In this document: positions 43,721 to 56,335 of the stretch, piece by piece
Numbering within the stretch: the stretch's first letter is position 1
Layout of the letters: the number at the start of each line of letters is the position of its first letter
Assembly: GCA_034620365.1 (NCBI GenBank)
Contig: JAQGEQ010000281.1
Location: 434,001-498,000, forward strand
Source: Pegea sp. RAD2-039
Lineage: Eukaryota; Chordata; Thaliacea; Salpida; Salpidae
DNA length: 64,000 bases
Direction: 5' to 3'
Program-made: the position numbers and the translations under genes
The notes under the pieces: model-generated
What the model was told of the DNA's origin: nothing
What the model saw: only the letters and a program-made list of their open reading frames with translations
Databases searched by the model: none

Positions 43721-46389
43721 ATTATGTTTTACAGCTGTAAGTTTTTGCTAAAGTCTTTAAAATCTTTTAGCATTTTTCAACCTTCTCTTTAGAGTTTTAT
43801 AAAACTTTTTTGGTATTTTAGTCTTTCAAAGTATATAAAAAATCTCAGATATTTTTTTGACTTTACCGGCGACTGATCAGACCCAGCCAAAATTTTATTT
43901 AACCACTTGTCACCATTAATTTTGGTATAAATTCTTCCTAACTTTAAAGTCGTGACTCTTCTTAAGACTTATTAAATTATTGATGTTAACAATCTTCATG
44001 TCGCTTATTGTAGGGTTATTTTATGAGTTAAACTGAATGAGAACGTTAAGCTACACTACTAAGTGATAATTTTGATTTGCTTCTTTATTTCTATAAACTT
44101 TCACTTTATCAATTTTTATATAAATTAATTTTTAATAATTTATAATTATATTAAAATTGCATCTTAAAAATAGAAATTAGAGCAGACTTACACATTGAGC
44201 TACATGAATATATAAATCACATTTATTTTGTATTTTTATAATGTTTGTTTCGTTAAAGAAATTAATAGTTTAAAAGTTGACAATATATCGGCAATTCTGA
44301 AATAAAATTAATAAGCTCTTTTATTTCATTCATTAAGATATTCTGGGTGTTTAAAATATTTCAAATACTGAAATAACACTATACTTTTATATATACATAG
44401 GTATATTTCTAATGTTAAATTTTATTTTGTTGGTGTAATCAAAACCTGAAATGTCATCACAAAATCAGCCATACTAATCATAAAATGAAACTGCACTGAA
44501 AAGGTTAATTTCCTGAATTTAACTAAACTAGCTGCCATAAATAATATAGTCATTAATAAGCCTATGATGCTTACATTGATACAAATCATAACAAATTTAC
44601 TTTCAAAAATAAAACTTTTCTTATTAAAGTCAATACTATTAATTGCCTTCTAAAATGAAAACACCGTTTCGTAAGAGTATTTTTGGGTAAAAGAAATAAT
44701 GGCAAAATCATTTAAATAGTTTAAATATCTTCGATGAATCTAAACTAAAGACAAAAACTTACACTCAATAATCAGCAAAAAGAATTCGATTTACTTGTTT
44801 AGTTAAATTTGTTAGCAAAGAAGAAATACAAAGTATTTTTTAGCGCAAATGCAGCTCAACAAATTACTAAAAGCAGTAAAAATAAGGATAATTTCAAATA
44901 TCTTCTATTAAAAACTACATTAAAGGTACCAAGTTATTGTATTTTACTAATTTTCAATAACTCACAAAACTACAAAAATAAAAAATATCTAAATCTTCAT
45001 GTCATTTTTAAAGAAATCTGCTAATTCAAAAAACCTAAGTTTTGCATTTTTGTAAGTTGAAGCATGTTATACTTTGTTGTTAATTCTTTTCATGCTGAAT
45101 AAGAATGTATTTCTTCCTTATAGTCTCAATTTTCCAGTTTAATTTAAAGGATTGCTACTAAAAAGCTATAAATATAAACAACTTTATAATTTGTGCATGC
45201 ACTAAAATGATTTAGCAATGTTTAGATTATATTGTAGAACGGAGTAAAACAAAAATAAACATGTTTCATCACCTATCGTAATATTTAAGAAGGTGAAAGT
45301 ATATATGAACTAACCCCTAAAAAATTTTTAACATATTCATTAACACTTCTTTTTTGAGTATTTCTTTAAAAAAATTAGTTTTTGATAGGTTCTGTAAATA
45401 TTATAGTTATAGAATATAACTCAGTTTATTGTAAAATCTTATTACTCATTATCACAATAAGTTCCCAAAAACTCAACTGTGTTTTTACTTTTCAGCTTAA
45501 AATTTAAATTAGTTTTTAATTAGTAGAAGGCCTCAACTGTTTGAAACACTTTAAATTTTCTTATTCGACTCATTTGAAAATCAATAAATTTAGATGACTA
45601 TGAATTTAAAAAGTTTTTACAATTTCCAAAATGTTAACAAAACCTTTTGTTGTAAACATATAACGGTGTTCTTTAAATTACACCAAATTCTCAATTAATT
45701 CAATCAAAGTTGGAGAAATGTCAATTTCTAATTATTGATAAATATTTTAATCAAAAGATGATTAAAAAGTGGAACACATCCAGTGTACTATTATTTTGTC
45801 ATCTTTTTAAAGTTTTCTAAAAAGTTTTTGTTGATCTAATTGACGTTTTGTTTAAACTATTAACTTTGTAAATTTTAATACTTAAGGCATTTAATCGAAA
45901 CTTGTAAAAGTTAGTGTCGTGTTGATAATAGTTAAAACTAAATTGGTTAAAATAACAAAATAAAAGATTACTAAATTTATAAATATTGAGAAAGATTTCA
46001 TCATTACATAAAAAAGAAATAAAACATAAAACTATTTCTAAAGTTCCAGTAGATTATATATTGTAAATTCTTTGTTTCTAATAAAATTGTAGTTTTAAAG
46101 AGCATTAACTAAAACATCTTTATGAATACTTTGTCGAAAACTGTGCTAGTAAAAAATCCTAGAAAGCTTATAAACGAAATTTTATAAATGATAATAAAAT
46201 GAAGATAATTTTTCACTAATTATTTTATTTTTTTATGTTAATGAGTTCCAAAGATTAACTGTTTCAATAAACAAGTGCTTTACACAAATATTGAACAGGA
46301 TGAAGCTAAATTGATCAATTATCTTCATCAAGAAAAAAACTAAGATTTAGCTTCATAAATTACAAGCTTAAGGCGAGATTTCAAAAACC
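43721..46389. other. AT-rich stretch with no recognised gene
   Basis: Checked on both strands. Only short AT-driven frames are present (for example 44809-45024). No RNA gene or repeat was recognised. Confidence 0.5.
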
Positions 46390-48292
46390 TTTCTTACTTG
46401 ATAACAGCGACCAGCTTGTGATGGAACCAAAAAATAAATCTGAGTTGCTAAACAATTAATTTAATACCGTTTTTATAACCGACAATGGCAATACTCCTTC
46501 TCTTTCCTACACCGACATTGTTACAAATATCTCTGAGATAGTAGATCTTGACATAACGATCGACACGGTATCTAAGGCTATTTCTTCTTGAAAATCATCA
46601 GTTTCCAACACCCCAGATAAGTTCTCTGCTCTGTTTTTAAGAAAAACTACTTCCTTTTTATCACTTTTCTTTAACATCACTCTAAAGCGACGAAGAGTGT
46701 AACAAAATTTGGGAAGAAAGCTATTATTACTCCAATTAATAAAATGGGTCCAAGAAACACTGCACTTAACTACAGATCATTTTCGTTGACTTTGTTTTTT
46801 TGCAGAAATAAAGAACATAACATTCACAATCATATGACCAGTCAATTGATGGAGCACCATCTAATACCTGATGTCCAGCATGGCCTTGTGAAACAGAGAT
46901 CTTCCCTGACTCAACATCTCACTTTTCTTAATGAGCTTGCAGCCCATTATGAAAGTAATACTCCTTGTGACATCATATAATTCAATATTGCTAAAGCATT
47001 TGATTCTATCCCACACAACAGGCTCATTACTGTGTTAGAAAGATTTAAAATCAACAGCTTTATCTTACATTGGATTGAAAACTACTTATAAGGTAGAACC
47101 CAACAAACTCGTGATGAAAGATCTTAATATACTCCTAGTCAAATCACCAATGGTGTTCCTCAGGGTTCTGTTTTGGGTCCCCTTCTCTTTTAAATCTTCT
47201 TTGAAGACCCCATCAGAAGAGTAGTAGCAGTAGATGATGTCAGAGTGTTTACCTCTGCAGATGATTGCAAGCTATTATATCAGATATTCTCTTATAATCC
47301 ATCAAAACTTCAAACTGCACTACACACTGTAGAAATCTGGTCTACGAATTGGTAGCTCAGAATCCAGCCCAGAAAGTCTGAACTTATAACTTCCTCCCAT
47401 AAACAAGCTGCAAATTTCTGCTACCAATACTCCATCAATGGATTTATTATTAAGCAAACATCTTCGGTCCTAGTCATTACTCTATCATCTGACTTTAAAT
47501 GAGAAAGTTATGTTTTCAAAATCTTTGGAAAGTAAATCAAACTTGTCTTCCTTATCATAAAGACCTTTAATTCTACGGATCCATGCTTTTCTCTCAATGT
47601 TTTCAAATTGTACGTACGTCCAATTCGTGAATATAATGTTAGTGCATAGATGTCATACCAAATTAGTGATATCAAAAAAAAGTCGCACTTAATTAGGCCA
47701 TATTTACGGGATTGGTAAGTAGTAGACTTAGAATTAATTACGATAATTATGAGCATCGTCGTAGTTTCTTAGATTTAGATATATTTTTAGATACTCCGAT
47801 TCATTAAACACAACTTAGTTTTTGTTTTTAAAATGATTCACAATTTATTTTTTCTTTCAGCTTTTTCTTTCCATTAGTCTTTCCATCAAGTTATATCAAC
47901 TCAGGCAACACACATTACATCTTAATAAGCCTGTACATTAAGTATCAGTATATAAGTAAGCAGTATCACCTGTACATCTTTCTTATACAGCACAGTTAGT
48001 ACTCGGGACCAGCTGCCATCATACATTGCCATGTCATAATCACTCGTGTTGTTCAAGCAGAAGTTGAACCGTTATAATATTGCCAATATTGTCATTTCTA
48101 AATTCAGATTATTTCCTTTCTTGTTTTAACTATCTCGGTAAATGTTCACTGTTCTATGCTTTGGAGACTATTAAAATGTCATGTTACATATTTTCTCTCT
48201 ATTTCTAACTTGTCAGGTATTATCTGTGAGAATGTGTGTTAGCGGGAGGTGCTTTCTTCAGGTATCCTCCTTTGTATTTATTGAAATAATTA
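46390..48292 (+). mobile_element. LINE (CR1/L2-like), longest copy, 5'-truncated
   Basis: Plus-strand element of about 1.9 kb. It begins inside the region before the RT fingers, runs through the RT domain and ends in the shared 3' region (GCTCGTGTT-like, GAGAATGTGTGTTAGCGGGA, GGTATCCTCC) with a short TTTATTGAAATAATTAA tail. It gives the sense orientation of the family: all other LINE pieces in the window match parts of it. The 5' end, including any ORF1 and endonuclease, is absent. Confidence 0.85.
46440..47960 (+). pseudogene. LINE reverse transcriptase, decayed
   Basis: RT motifs appear in the expected order across several frames: NYRSFSLT (from ~46768), a QHGLVKQRSS stretch (~46880), AKAFDSIPH (~46990), GVPQGSVLGPLLF (from 47152) and the catalytic ADD at 47257-47265. 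The PQG and ADD motifs share a frame but a TAA lies between them at 47194. Other stops (for example at 46978 and 47090) and shifts follow, so the enzyme is dead. The thumb and C-terminal parts match the open frames at 18212 and 56620. The RT is of the CR1/L2/Jockey type, judged from the motif pattern. Confidence 0.8.
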
Positions 48293-48895
48293 AGCTTTTT
48301 TATAGTATTACAAATACTACCAGAGGTATATAACCAATAAGTTTATTTTGTTTAATATTTTTTTTTAATATTCATTCGGCAAACTTTATCGATAAAATGC
48401 TCAAATTCAGAAATTATTAATAGAAAACGAATTTGCCAAAGTTAGTAACATAAAAGAAAACTTTCATGATCTATTACAGTTTTATTATAAATTTGAAACA
48501 ATTGGGGAAACAGACAAGTTGGTGTGATAAAACGTCGAATTGAAAAAGTTTCAATTCAATTGTAGATCCGTGCAAGAATCCAGTGAATTATTAGACTCTT
48601 TTCGATTTCTTTACATTCAGACTTTAAAAGATTGAGAAAATTGAACTTGAAGATTCCTTTAAGTTGTTTTAGTAGTGATAAGAACACATATGTAATTGGC
48701 GACCTGCAATAAATGTATTACAAAATCAGATAATGAAAAACAATTAAACCAGCCAAAATAAATGAGAGATCACTTAAACCTAAATAAAAAAGGGATCTTC
48801 TTATCTCAATCTGAACGAAGATTTTAGATGATATCGTTTCTTTTAAAATCTTCAATTACTTGGCAGAATCAGGCCAGCCCCTTTGACAAGCCTGG
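48293..48895. other. AT-rich stretch before the hairpin array
   Basis: No gene. From about 48690 it contains spacer sequence related to the array (GGCGACCTGCAATAAATG, like GGCGACCTACACGG near 49257). Confidence 0.4.
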
Positions 48896-48944
48896 AAGCA
48901 GATTAATAAGTAAGTTAATTTTTAACTTACTTACGAATCCACTT
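48896..48944 (+). repeat. Hairpin 1 of the array
   Basis: Arms AAGCAGATTAATAAGTAAG and CTTACTTACGAATCCACTT, with the loop in a TTAATTTTTAA stretch. The outer part has mismatches and the inner ~10 bp is perfect. Confidence 0.6.
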
Positions 48945-49081
48945 ACACTTCAGTTGCACTACTCTTTAGAAAACCCGGATTCTTGCGCCTAGTTTCCGAA
49001 ACTGATTTTTCTGCTTGTATTTTTTACTAACCTTCAATCATTCAGAAAAGATCGAATTAGTCAAAACATTGAAGCATCTGA

Positions 49082-49131
49082 AAGTTGGTTCGGAAGTAAG
49101 TTAAATAAAGACTTACTTACGAATCAACTTA
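49082..49131 (+). repeat. Hairpin 2 of the array
   Basis: Arms AAGTTGGTTCGGAAGTAAGT and ACTTACTTACGAATCAACTT, 18 of 20 positions paired, with a ~10-nt loop. Confidence 0.75.
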
Positions 49132-49430
49132 CATTTTATTTGAACTCCTCTTTAGACTTGTAGTAGATCTGCAAGTCTTGCGCTTATTTCCAAATTTTTC
49201 TTGTTCATTGTTTCAATAACCAAGTGACCAATTTTTATAAAATCGATTGATGTGTGGCGACCTACACGGTAAGTGAAATTTAGAAAAGTAAAACAGAAAG
49301 TAAATGAAAGATAACTTGAAGTCGTTTTTACATCAATTTTTTGTATTTATTGATTGAAGTGTCAATGAAACCATCTTCTTAACAAACCTCCAATCATTCA
49401 GAAGATATCTAATCAGACTTTGTCGAATCT

Positions 49431-49483
49431 GTAAGTAGATTCAGAAGTAGGTTAATTTTTAACTTACTTACGAATCAACTTAC
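49431..49483 (+). repeat. Hairpin 3 of the array
   Basis: Arms begin GTAAGTAGATTCAGAAG and end CGAATCAACTTAC, so the stem extends to about 25 positions with a few mismatches. Confidence 0.7.
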
Positions 49484-49624
49484 TCTCTATTTGCACTACT
49501 CTTCGAACTTGTAATAAGACAGCAAGGTTTTCGCTTAGTTCCAAATTTTTTATGTCTGTATGTTTTTGACAAACCTTCTATCACTGAGACGAGATCGAGC
49601 TAGAGTAAAATTGGGCGAAGCTGA

Positions 49625-49674
49625 AAGTTAATTTACAAATAAGTTAATTTAAAACTTACTTGCAAACTAACTTA
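49625..49674 (+). repeat. Hairpin 4 of the array
   Basis: Arms AAGTTAATTTACAAATAAGT and ACTTACTTGCAAACTAACTT. Several positions differ from hairpin 2 on both arms while staying paired. Confidence 0.7.
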
Positions 49675-50079
49675 CTCTCTATTTGAACTACTCTTTGGAC
49701 TTGTAGTAAAACAGCAAGGTTTTTGCTTAGTTTCAGTTTTTGTTTATTTCTTGTTTGTTCAAAAATGGAAGATCACAACTTCAACTACAAACATTTTCAG
49801 AAACCTTCTCCATCAAGTGGCTGAAAATAAATATTACTTAGTTCTCAGTGATTTGTTCAAACACTTTCGAAATACATGTTTCATGACTTCTTCTGCAGCA
49901 AAATCTCCTGTAAAAAAACAAGTTCACGACCACTGCAAGTTGGGAAATAAATTCTTACTATGTAACCATTTACCTCTGTGTGATAGCTGAAATTGATTTT
50001 GCAGCGACATCTTCTGTTTTTGACAAACCTTCTATCACTGAGAAGATATCCAATTAGACTAAACTGTGGTAAAGCTGAA

Positions 50080-50129
50080 AGTTGGTTCAAAGGTAAGTTA
50101 TTTTTCAACTTACTTACGAATCAACTTAC
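50080..50129 (+). repeat. Hairpin 5 of the array
   Basis: Arms AAGTTGGTTCAAAGGTAAGT and ACTTACTTACGAATCAACTT around a TATTTTTCA loop region. Confidence 0.7.
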
Positions 50130-50310
50130 ATTTAATTTGAACTCCTCCATCTAGCTCACAACCACTGCAAGTTGGCTTATCAAAACTTACCATGTAAATA
50201 TTTACTGCTGTTTGTTAGTTGAAATTGAATTTGCAGCGACATATTCTGTTTTTGACAAACCTTCAATCATTCAGAAGAGATCGAATTAGAGTAAAATTGG
50301 GCGAGGCTGA

Positions 50311-50360
50311 AAGTTAATTTACAAATAAGTTAATTTTAAACTTACTTGCAAACTAACTTA
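50311..50360 (+). repeat. Hairpin 6 of the array
   Basis: Almost the same as hairpin 4, including its flanks, so units 4 and 6 are recent duplicates. Confidence 0.7.
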
Positions 50361-50820
50361 CTCTCTATTTGCACTACTCTTTAGACTTGTAGTAAAACAG
50401 CAAGGGTTTTGCTTAGTTTCAGTTTGTGTTTATTACTTCTTTCTTCGAAAATGGAAGATCACAACTTCAACTCCAAACATCTTCAGAAACCTTCTCCATC
50501 AAGTGGCTGAAAATAAAAAGATCTTAGTTCTCAACTCTTTAGATGTATTTTTAAAGATCTGCTTTGGTAATTTGTATTTTAAATCATTAAAGAGTTAAAG
50601 TTTCAAGAGCTTCGGTGATTTGAGTTATATAAATCACCAAACAGTTAAAGTAAACATATCGAACCTGGAAATCGACATTTGTGTAAATCTAATGTAAACA
50701 CATCTTCTTTTCACGTCTACTCATCATCATTGAATGATATTCGTCAAAAAATAGTTTTTTATAAAACCTTTAATCACCCGGAGGAGACTTTGTAGTATCT
50801 CTGGACTTTGTTGAATCTGT

Positions 50821-50870
50821 AAGTTGGATCAGAGGCTAGTTAATTTTCTACTAGCCTACGAATCAACTTA
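50821..50870 (+). repeat. Hairpin 7 of the array
   Basis: Arms AAGTTGGATCAGAGGCTAGT and ACTAGCCTACGAATCAACTT. The inner stem GGCTAGT/ACTAGCC replaces AGTAAGT/ACTTACT of the other units on both arms. Confidence 0.75.
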
Positions 50871-50930
50871 CTTTTTATTTGCACTCCTCTGCAGACTTAT
50901 AGGAGATCTGCAAGTCTTGCGCTTAGTTCC

Positions 50931-53466
50931 TGTTATTATCCCTAAAACAAATCTATAAAAACCAAATCTTCCTAAATGTTTTTGTCAACATAAACAACTT
51001 TATATAAATTGTAAATCAACATATATATATATATTGTAAATATATAAATTATAATTAGGCTATTATTTCAAAATATTTATAAAAAGGAAAATATGGTGAT
51101 CAATTTTGAAAGTTATCAATCTTTTTATAATTCAAAATCCAATTTTTTCAAATGAAAGTCGATTAATTTTAATTTACTTGTAAATAATCTAAATAAAATT
51201 TCATATTTATTTAATAACCTAGCATCAGAAGAAAATACTCCTATACTTCTATAGAGGTGTTTTCATATTTTTCTTTGTCATATTAATCATAATTATTTAA
51301 AATATAACTTTTGAAATTATTTTAAATTTTCAATTATCCAAAAAGTTGAATATTTTCTTTTTATTTATATCTATCTCTAAAATGTATCTACTATATATCC
51401 CCAATTATTTTTTATTTTAATTAACTAATGTCCATTACTATTTCTTTTTAATTGAAACCAAAGCTTTTCGAATTATTATATTATTAAAAACAAATTTATT
51501 AAAACCAAATCTTTCTAAATATATAAATGTATAGTTAGTTTTAGAAGGCTAATTATCTAAAAGAAAATTATCAAAACCATCTACCTGTGTTGGAAAGTGA
51601 AAGTGATCTTCTTTTGCCTGAATAATGACCTTGAAATATTGGTGTACAGGACTTCATCAGAGATTTGCTACTGAGTGTTATCCGATTCAAGATCTTTAGT
51701 TTTTCCTGCATTACTTCCTGAAAAATAATTCTTTGATTAGAAAAGATTGGTTATTTGAGTCCAAACTAAATAATTAATTAGATATAAATTCTTTAATAAT
51801 AGCTAATTATTTCCTTAAAACAATTTTTTATTGTAATTTTTGAACTATTGATAAAAAAAATTGATATGACATTAAGAAATTAGTTTTAATAATCTTTTAG
51901 CTGCATAGATAAGTTCTATACATAAAATGTCATAAAATTTTAACTAATATTTATATTTAATGATATTTTAAATATTTAACTATTTTTATAATAGTAAGCT
52001 ATTATTAAACTAAAAATCAGTTTGAATAGTTTATTATTTATTATTTGAATCCCATAGATTATATTGGATATAATAGATATATCAAAATTAACAAAATAAA
52101 TTCAGATTAATGAAACCAGCAATTTCAAAAACTGGTTTTAAATATAAAAAATAGTTTAAAAAATTATATAAATAAAAAATACTTAAAACTGCAAGAATAT
52201 AGAAAAAGAATTTGTGATTAACTAAGTATGGTTACACACATAAAAAAATCTGATGACTACTTTTTCCACTATTTTTATTATATAAACTAAAAAAAGTCAT
52301 TTTTGTTTATTTAACCTATTGGTGTAAATTATCCCATAACTTGTCATACTTTATGCATAAGTTAAATACTTTTAGTTATAAATTTTTAATCTAATTGAAA
52401 GAAAAAATAATTGTAAAATTCAAAATGAAACCAAACTAGAATACATTTTTCTTAACAAATACTTTATAGGTTACACTGAGAAAATAAATAGTTAATAGCT
52501 ATAAATAGATTTAATTGAAAACTTAATCACTTTCATTTTTTTGATTTAATAAATTCATGATAAACAAGTAGTTTGCAGGACAAACAAGTTTTTGGAGAAC
52601 AGTTAATAGTGTGAAACAAAATATAAAAACAATTTACCCGAAAATATGTTTCTTAAATCCAACAGTAACTACCTGTACAAGGACAAACTAGAAAAAGAAA
52701 GAAAGTGCCAAGTTCTTGTTATATATCGACCTAAACACGTCATCAGGGACATCCCCTGTTCAATTACGATTTGTCATCACTGCTGTTGTTGACCAAGTAG
52801 ACCAGTTTTAATTATTAAATACTGTATAATACAACAAACATTATATAAATTAAATATAATAATAAATTAAAATCTCTCCTTGAGGTTACCCTATTCTTGT
52901 AAATGCTCAAATTAATAGGGTTTAACTTTTAAAAGTTCAAGGTTGGCTCACTATCATTATGGATTAAAAGCATTTTAGTCAGCTAAAAAAAAATAAAATG
53001 TTAACTTAGTAACATATTAAAATATAATAAATAATAAGATAACAATTTACATTTATTTATTTTTCAACCTTGAAACCTTTATCAAGAACCTAGAAGTCAT
53101 TATGAACAATTGTTTCATCAAAGTACTTTTGGATGTTAAACTATTTACAAAAAATACTTTTTGAAATTAAAAAATCTAAACACTGATATTAACTATCTAA
53201 CATTTAGAAAATTATTAATAAATGGTTTATTTAAAATTAAAACATTTAAGTAGCTAAATTTTAAAAACGTTTTAATTATTAAATACCGGTGTTAGAAAAG
53301 ACAAACTATTGGTAAAAGTTTAAATGTCTACTTTTATAATCTGTAAAATATTGTTTAAACTAAATGAATGATCTAAACACTTATTGCATATTTTATCACT
53401 TTTTCATGCTGTTTTCTTTAAGTACTAAAATAAAAGATAAATTTTTGATTTTAGATTATTGTATTT
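50931..53466. other. AT-rich stretch, partly duplicate of 27400-29000
   Basis: No gene. It contains a TA-rich microsatellite at about 51021-51035 and the GACTTCATCAGAGATT landmark near 51650 shared with 28205. The part after about 52500 shows nothing recognisable. Confidence 0.5.
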
Positions 53467-53545
53467 TTATTACAATAAATGCGAAGGAGGGTACCTGAAG
53501 AGAGTACCTCTCACTAACATACATTCTCACAAATAACATCTATTA
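53467..53545 (-). mobile_element. Short LINE 3' end
   Basis: About 80 bp of the minus-strand LINE terminus with GGTACTCTCTTCAGGTACC and a TTATTGTAATAAAAATAC tail. Confidence 0.6.
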
Positions 53546-56335
53546 TACTATTAACTTACTTTAAAAACCTATTATTATTTCATTAGATAATTTAGTTGTA
53601 GATTTATATTATTTCACTGATTTCCACGTTACCCTCTTTATGTTTGTTTTACGTCTATTGCTGTTTCTAGTTCTGTTTCTAATTAACTATTTACGTTTCG
53701 ATTTGTAATCAAATTTACAAAATTTATTTTTTCTTTACGTTTGCAAGATCATGTAAGAATAAGAATTCATTCTAAATGTTTTAAAAACGGTTTTCATTTT
53801 TAAAAACAATTTATTTGTTATTATTACAACGTTTGTATTAATATTTATCTCAAAATTACAACGTAGAAAACTATCAATTTATTAAGCTTCGACAACTACT
53901 GAAAACTTTTGAAAAAATAAAAACTGAAGCTGTAACCTTTTTCAGCAAACACAAAATTGTGTGCTTTCAATTGTAACAAAATCTTAAAATAAATTATTTA
54001 TATATAAATGAAAAAATCAATTCATGAAAATTAATAAATAATCTCTAAACCAACTAATAGAAAGTTCTTTTGTTGGTAGCATATCCACTATCTTCCTTCA
54101 ATTCTTTGACAAAGTCTGTAGAGATGTTATGTGAGTATATTATAAACCTTTAGAAAAAAAATCTCAATGCTTACAACAGTGGCTTTTTGATACAGATTTT
54201 TTTAATTTGGTTGATTTAAGGAAAACAGAAAACAAATTTAGCTTTGACTGACTAAATGCTGTTTTTAAATTATGAATACAAATTTAACTTTATAACGTAG
54301 TTGAGAATATAGTTAGTAAATATGAGAATATAGGGAGTAATAAAAATTAATATTTGTAGAAACCATAAACGTGAAATAGTCTTGTTGAAATTCAATCAGC
54401 ATTTATTATACGAACTGTAGATCTTATTGTGATTTAGTAATGGAAAAGTTAAATTACATTAAGGGCTTTATTAGAAATAGTTTTTTTTTGTAACAAGAAA
54501 ATAATCTTCCACTTATAAAATAACTTTATTACAATAATTATAAATTATTTTAGAAATTTACTTTTATTGAATAATTGTTATGGTATACAAGACAACATTT
54601 ACAAACAATTTCTACATGTGTATTTAAGATAGACTTAGATGTGCATTTTTCCAGATTTATTAACTTAATATCAACACCAGAAATTAGGAAGATATCAGAT
54701 CGCTCTTAGTGGCGCTTTCTATTCTTTTCTTCTTCATTTTGTCTTTCTGCTGTTACTGCTTAAAATTACTTTACCTTAAAATCATTGTTGTTTCCTACAA
54801 GTGCAAAAACAATTAAAAATGCAAATTCACTTAAAACGTCTGAGCTTTTTAGTTTTTTTCCGTTACAATCAATCACTTAATCAGTCTGAAATTAAAGAAA
54901 ATGATTCTCTTGAAATACAATCTAAAAAAAAGGAATTCCTGACAGTAGCTTACAGTCTCAAGAAGTTGCAGAGTTTTGCACACAAAGCTTTACTTTACAA
55001 TAAGTTTTGAAAAGGTTTTTGTTTAATTTTAACAACGACAATCAATTAATAATAATCTCTAAACATGAAAATTAAACTCTTTTTTTAGCAGAAAATAATT
55101 ATCCTTTATCAGTTGTTTAAAACCAGTTGCACTGGCCTCAATTACTTTTATATTTTAAGAAAGTATCATTTTCACTAAATGGACGATCATAGCCAATTAT
55201 TTAATGGAGAAAATGGTTAATATAATAATTTTTTTTGAGAAAATTATTTCAGATAATTATTCAGAAAATCATTTTCGAAATTCATTGATGAAATGCTGAG
55301 ATTGATAAAAAAACATAAATGATTTTAAGATGAAAGATAAACTCTTTAATATTGAACGTTTTATTATGAATTTGCTTTCATCGAATTTGAAAATAAATTT
55401 ACATCTGATAAAAGAAATCGAAAAGTTGGAATGATGAAGATTTAATTTGATTCTTTTGATTTGAAACGGTGACAAAATTAAAATATTAGAAAATCAAAGA
55501 TACAAAAACATAAAATGAATCAAGAAAACGATTACCAGAAGAGAGAAGAAAATTTGTTTCTTCTGCAATCTGAACTTCGTTGATTTGATACTTAAGAGGT
55601 TTTCAGCTTCAATCATTTATCTTAGGATTCTAAGCTTGAAATTCTGCAGACTTTTCAAAATCACATGAGCTTTTTTTGGGATTATTAAGATTAAAGAATA
55701 TGAAACGCTGTGATTTTAAGAGCTTGAAAAATTTAAAGTAGTACGATACTTAAAACAAACAAATTTTACAAAAATAGAAAAGATGTGACGTGGTTAATCA
55801 CATGATAAGAAGCAGCTAGAAGTTGAGAATAGATAATGTAGTATATATATCTCTAAAATATAAGAAATTTAGATTTCTGTGTCTGAAGTAAAAGCTATTA
55901 CAAGATGACTAATTAAAGATACATTAAGAATCACTCACATAACTCACATAAGGTCACTCTCATCGAAAAAACTTTAATAATCGTTTTGACCTTAATGTAT
56001 GTTCTTGATAATTCTTTTATCAATTAGAAGTTTGATACAAGTGATCAATGATCGACCTTGCACTTGTATTAACTCCAAACATGTCCAGAAACAACTATTT
56101 TTACCCTGATGAAGATGAAATTCATTGACTTTTTGTTGTCCCTTATGAAAAGCTGCATCAGAGATTTGGCTTTAAGATTTAAGATTTACCTGGGATAAGA
56201 TATGTATTTAGATCATTCTTTTAGTTCAAATAGTATTTTGCAGATTATAAAATTATATTTGAAAACTTTTACCGATAGCTTGTCTTCTCTAACACTGGTG
56301 TTTATTAATTACACTTTTTTTTACATTATTTATTT
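53546..56335. other. AT-rich stretch with no recognised gene
   Basis: Open frames of 60-85 codons (for example 54801-55010 and 55269-55475) are Lys/Asn/Phe-rich with no recognisable motif and no sister copy, so I do not call them. No RNA genes were seen. Confidence 0.45.

Larger units (their letters stand above)
48896..50930 (+). repeat. Array of seven hairpin-forming units
   Basis: Seven units lie in the same orientation with irregular spacing (about 190-510 bp between hairpins). A full unit has a left box (GACAAACCTTCAATCATTC, then AAGAGATCGAATTAGA), a long hairpin, then CTCTATTTGCACTACTC, a second small stem (GACTTG ... CAAGTC) and TTGCGCTTAG or similar. Spacers also repeat (GAAAATGGAAGATCACAACT at 49762 and 50448). 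No long reading frame is shared. It is not a CRISPR: units are diverged, irregularly spaced and lie in a eukaryotic genome. It could be a cluster of structured noncoding RNA genes or a satellite. Confidence 0.7.

Noticed and set aside
44809-45024. 71-codon frame
   Set aside because: Lys/Asn-rich, no motif, no copy elsewhere; typical of AT-rich noncoding DNA.
47508-47756. 82-codon minus-strand frame, and a similar plus-strand frame at 56842-57081
   Set aside because: Antisense shadows of the LINE reverse transcriptase.
49751-50108. Overlapping 75- and 79-codon frames in the hairpin array
   Set aside because: Present by chance in one spacer copy; the sister spacer near 50448 does not keep them.
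48896-50930. CRISPR-like array
   Set aside because: Units are diverged and irregularly spaced, spacers themselves repeat, and the DNA is eukaryotic; no cas-like gene is present.
48896-50930. MicroRNA precursor cluster
   Set aside because: Stems of about 20-25 bp with small loops are short for miRNA precursors; without small-RNA data I leave the type open.
54801-55010. 69-codon frame
   Set aside because: Somewhat protein-like but with no motif, no splice context and no second copy, so it is not called.
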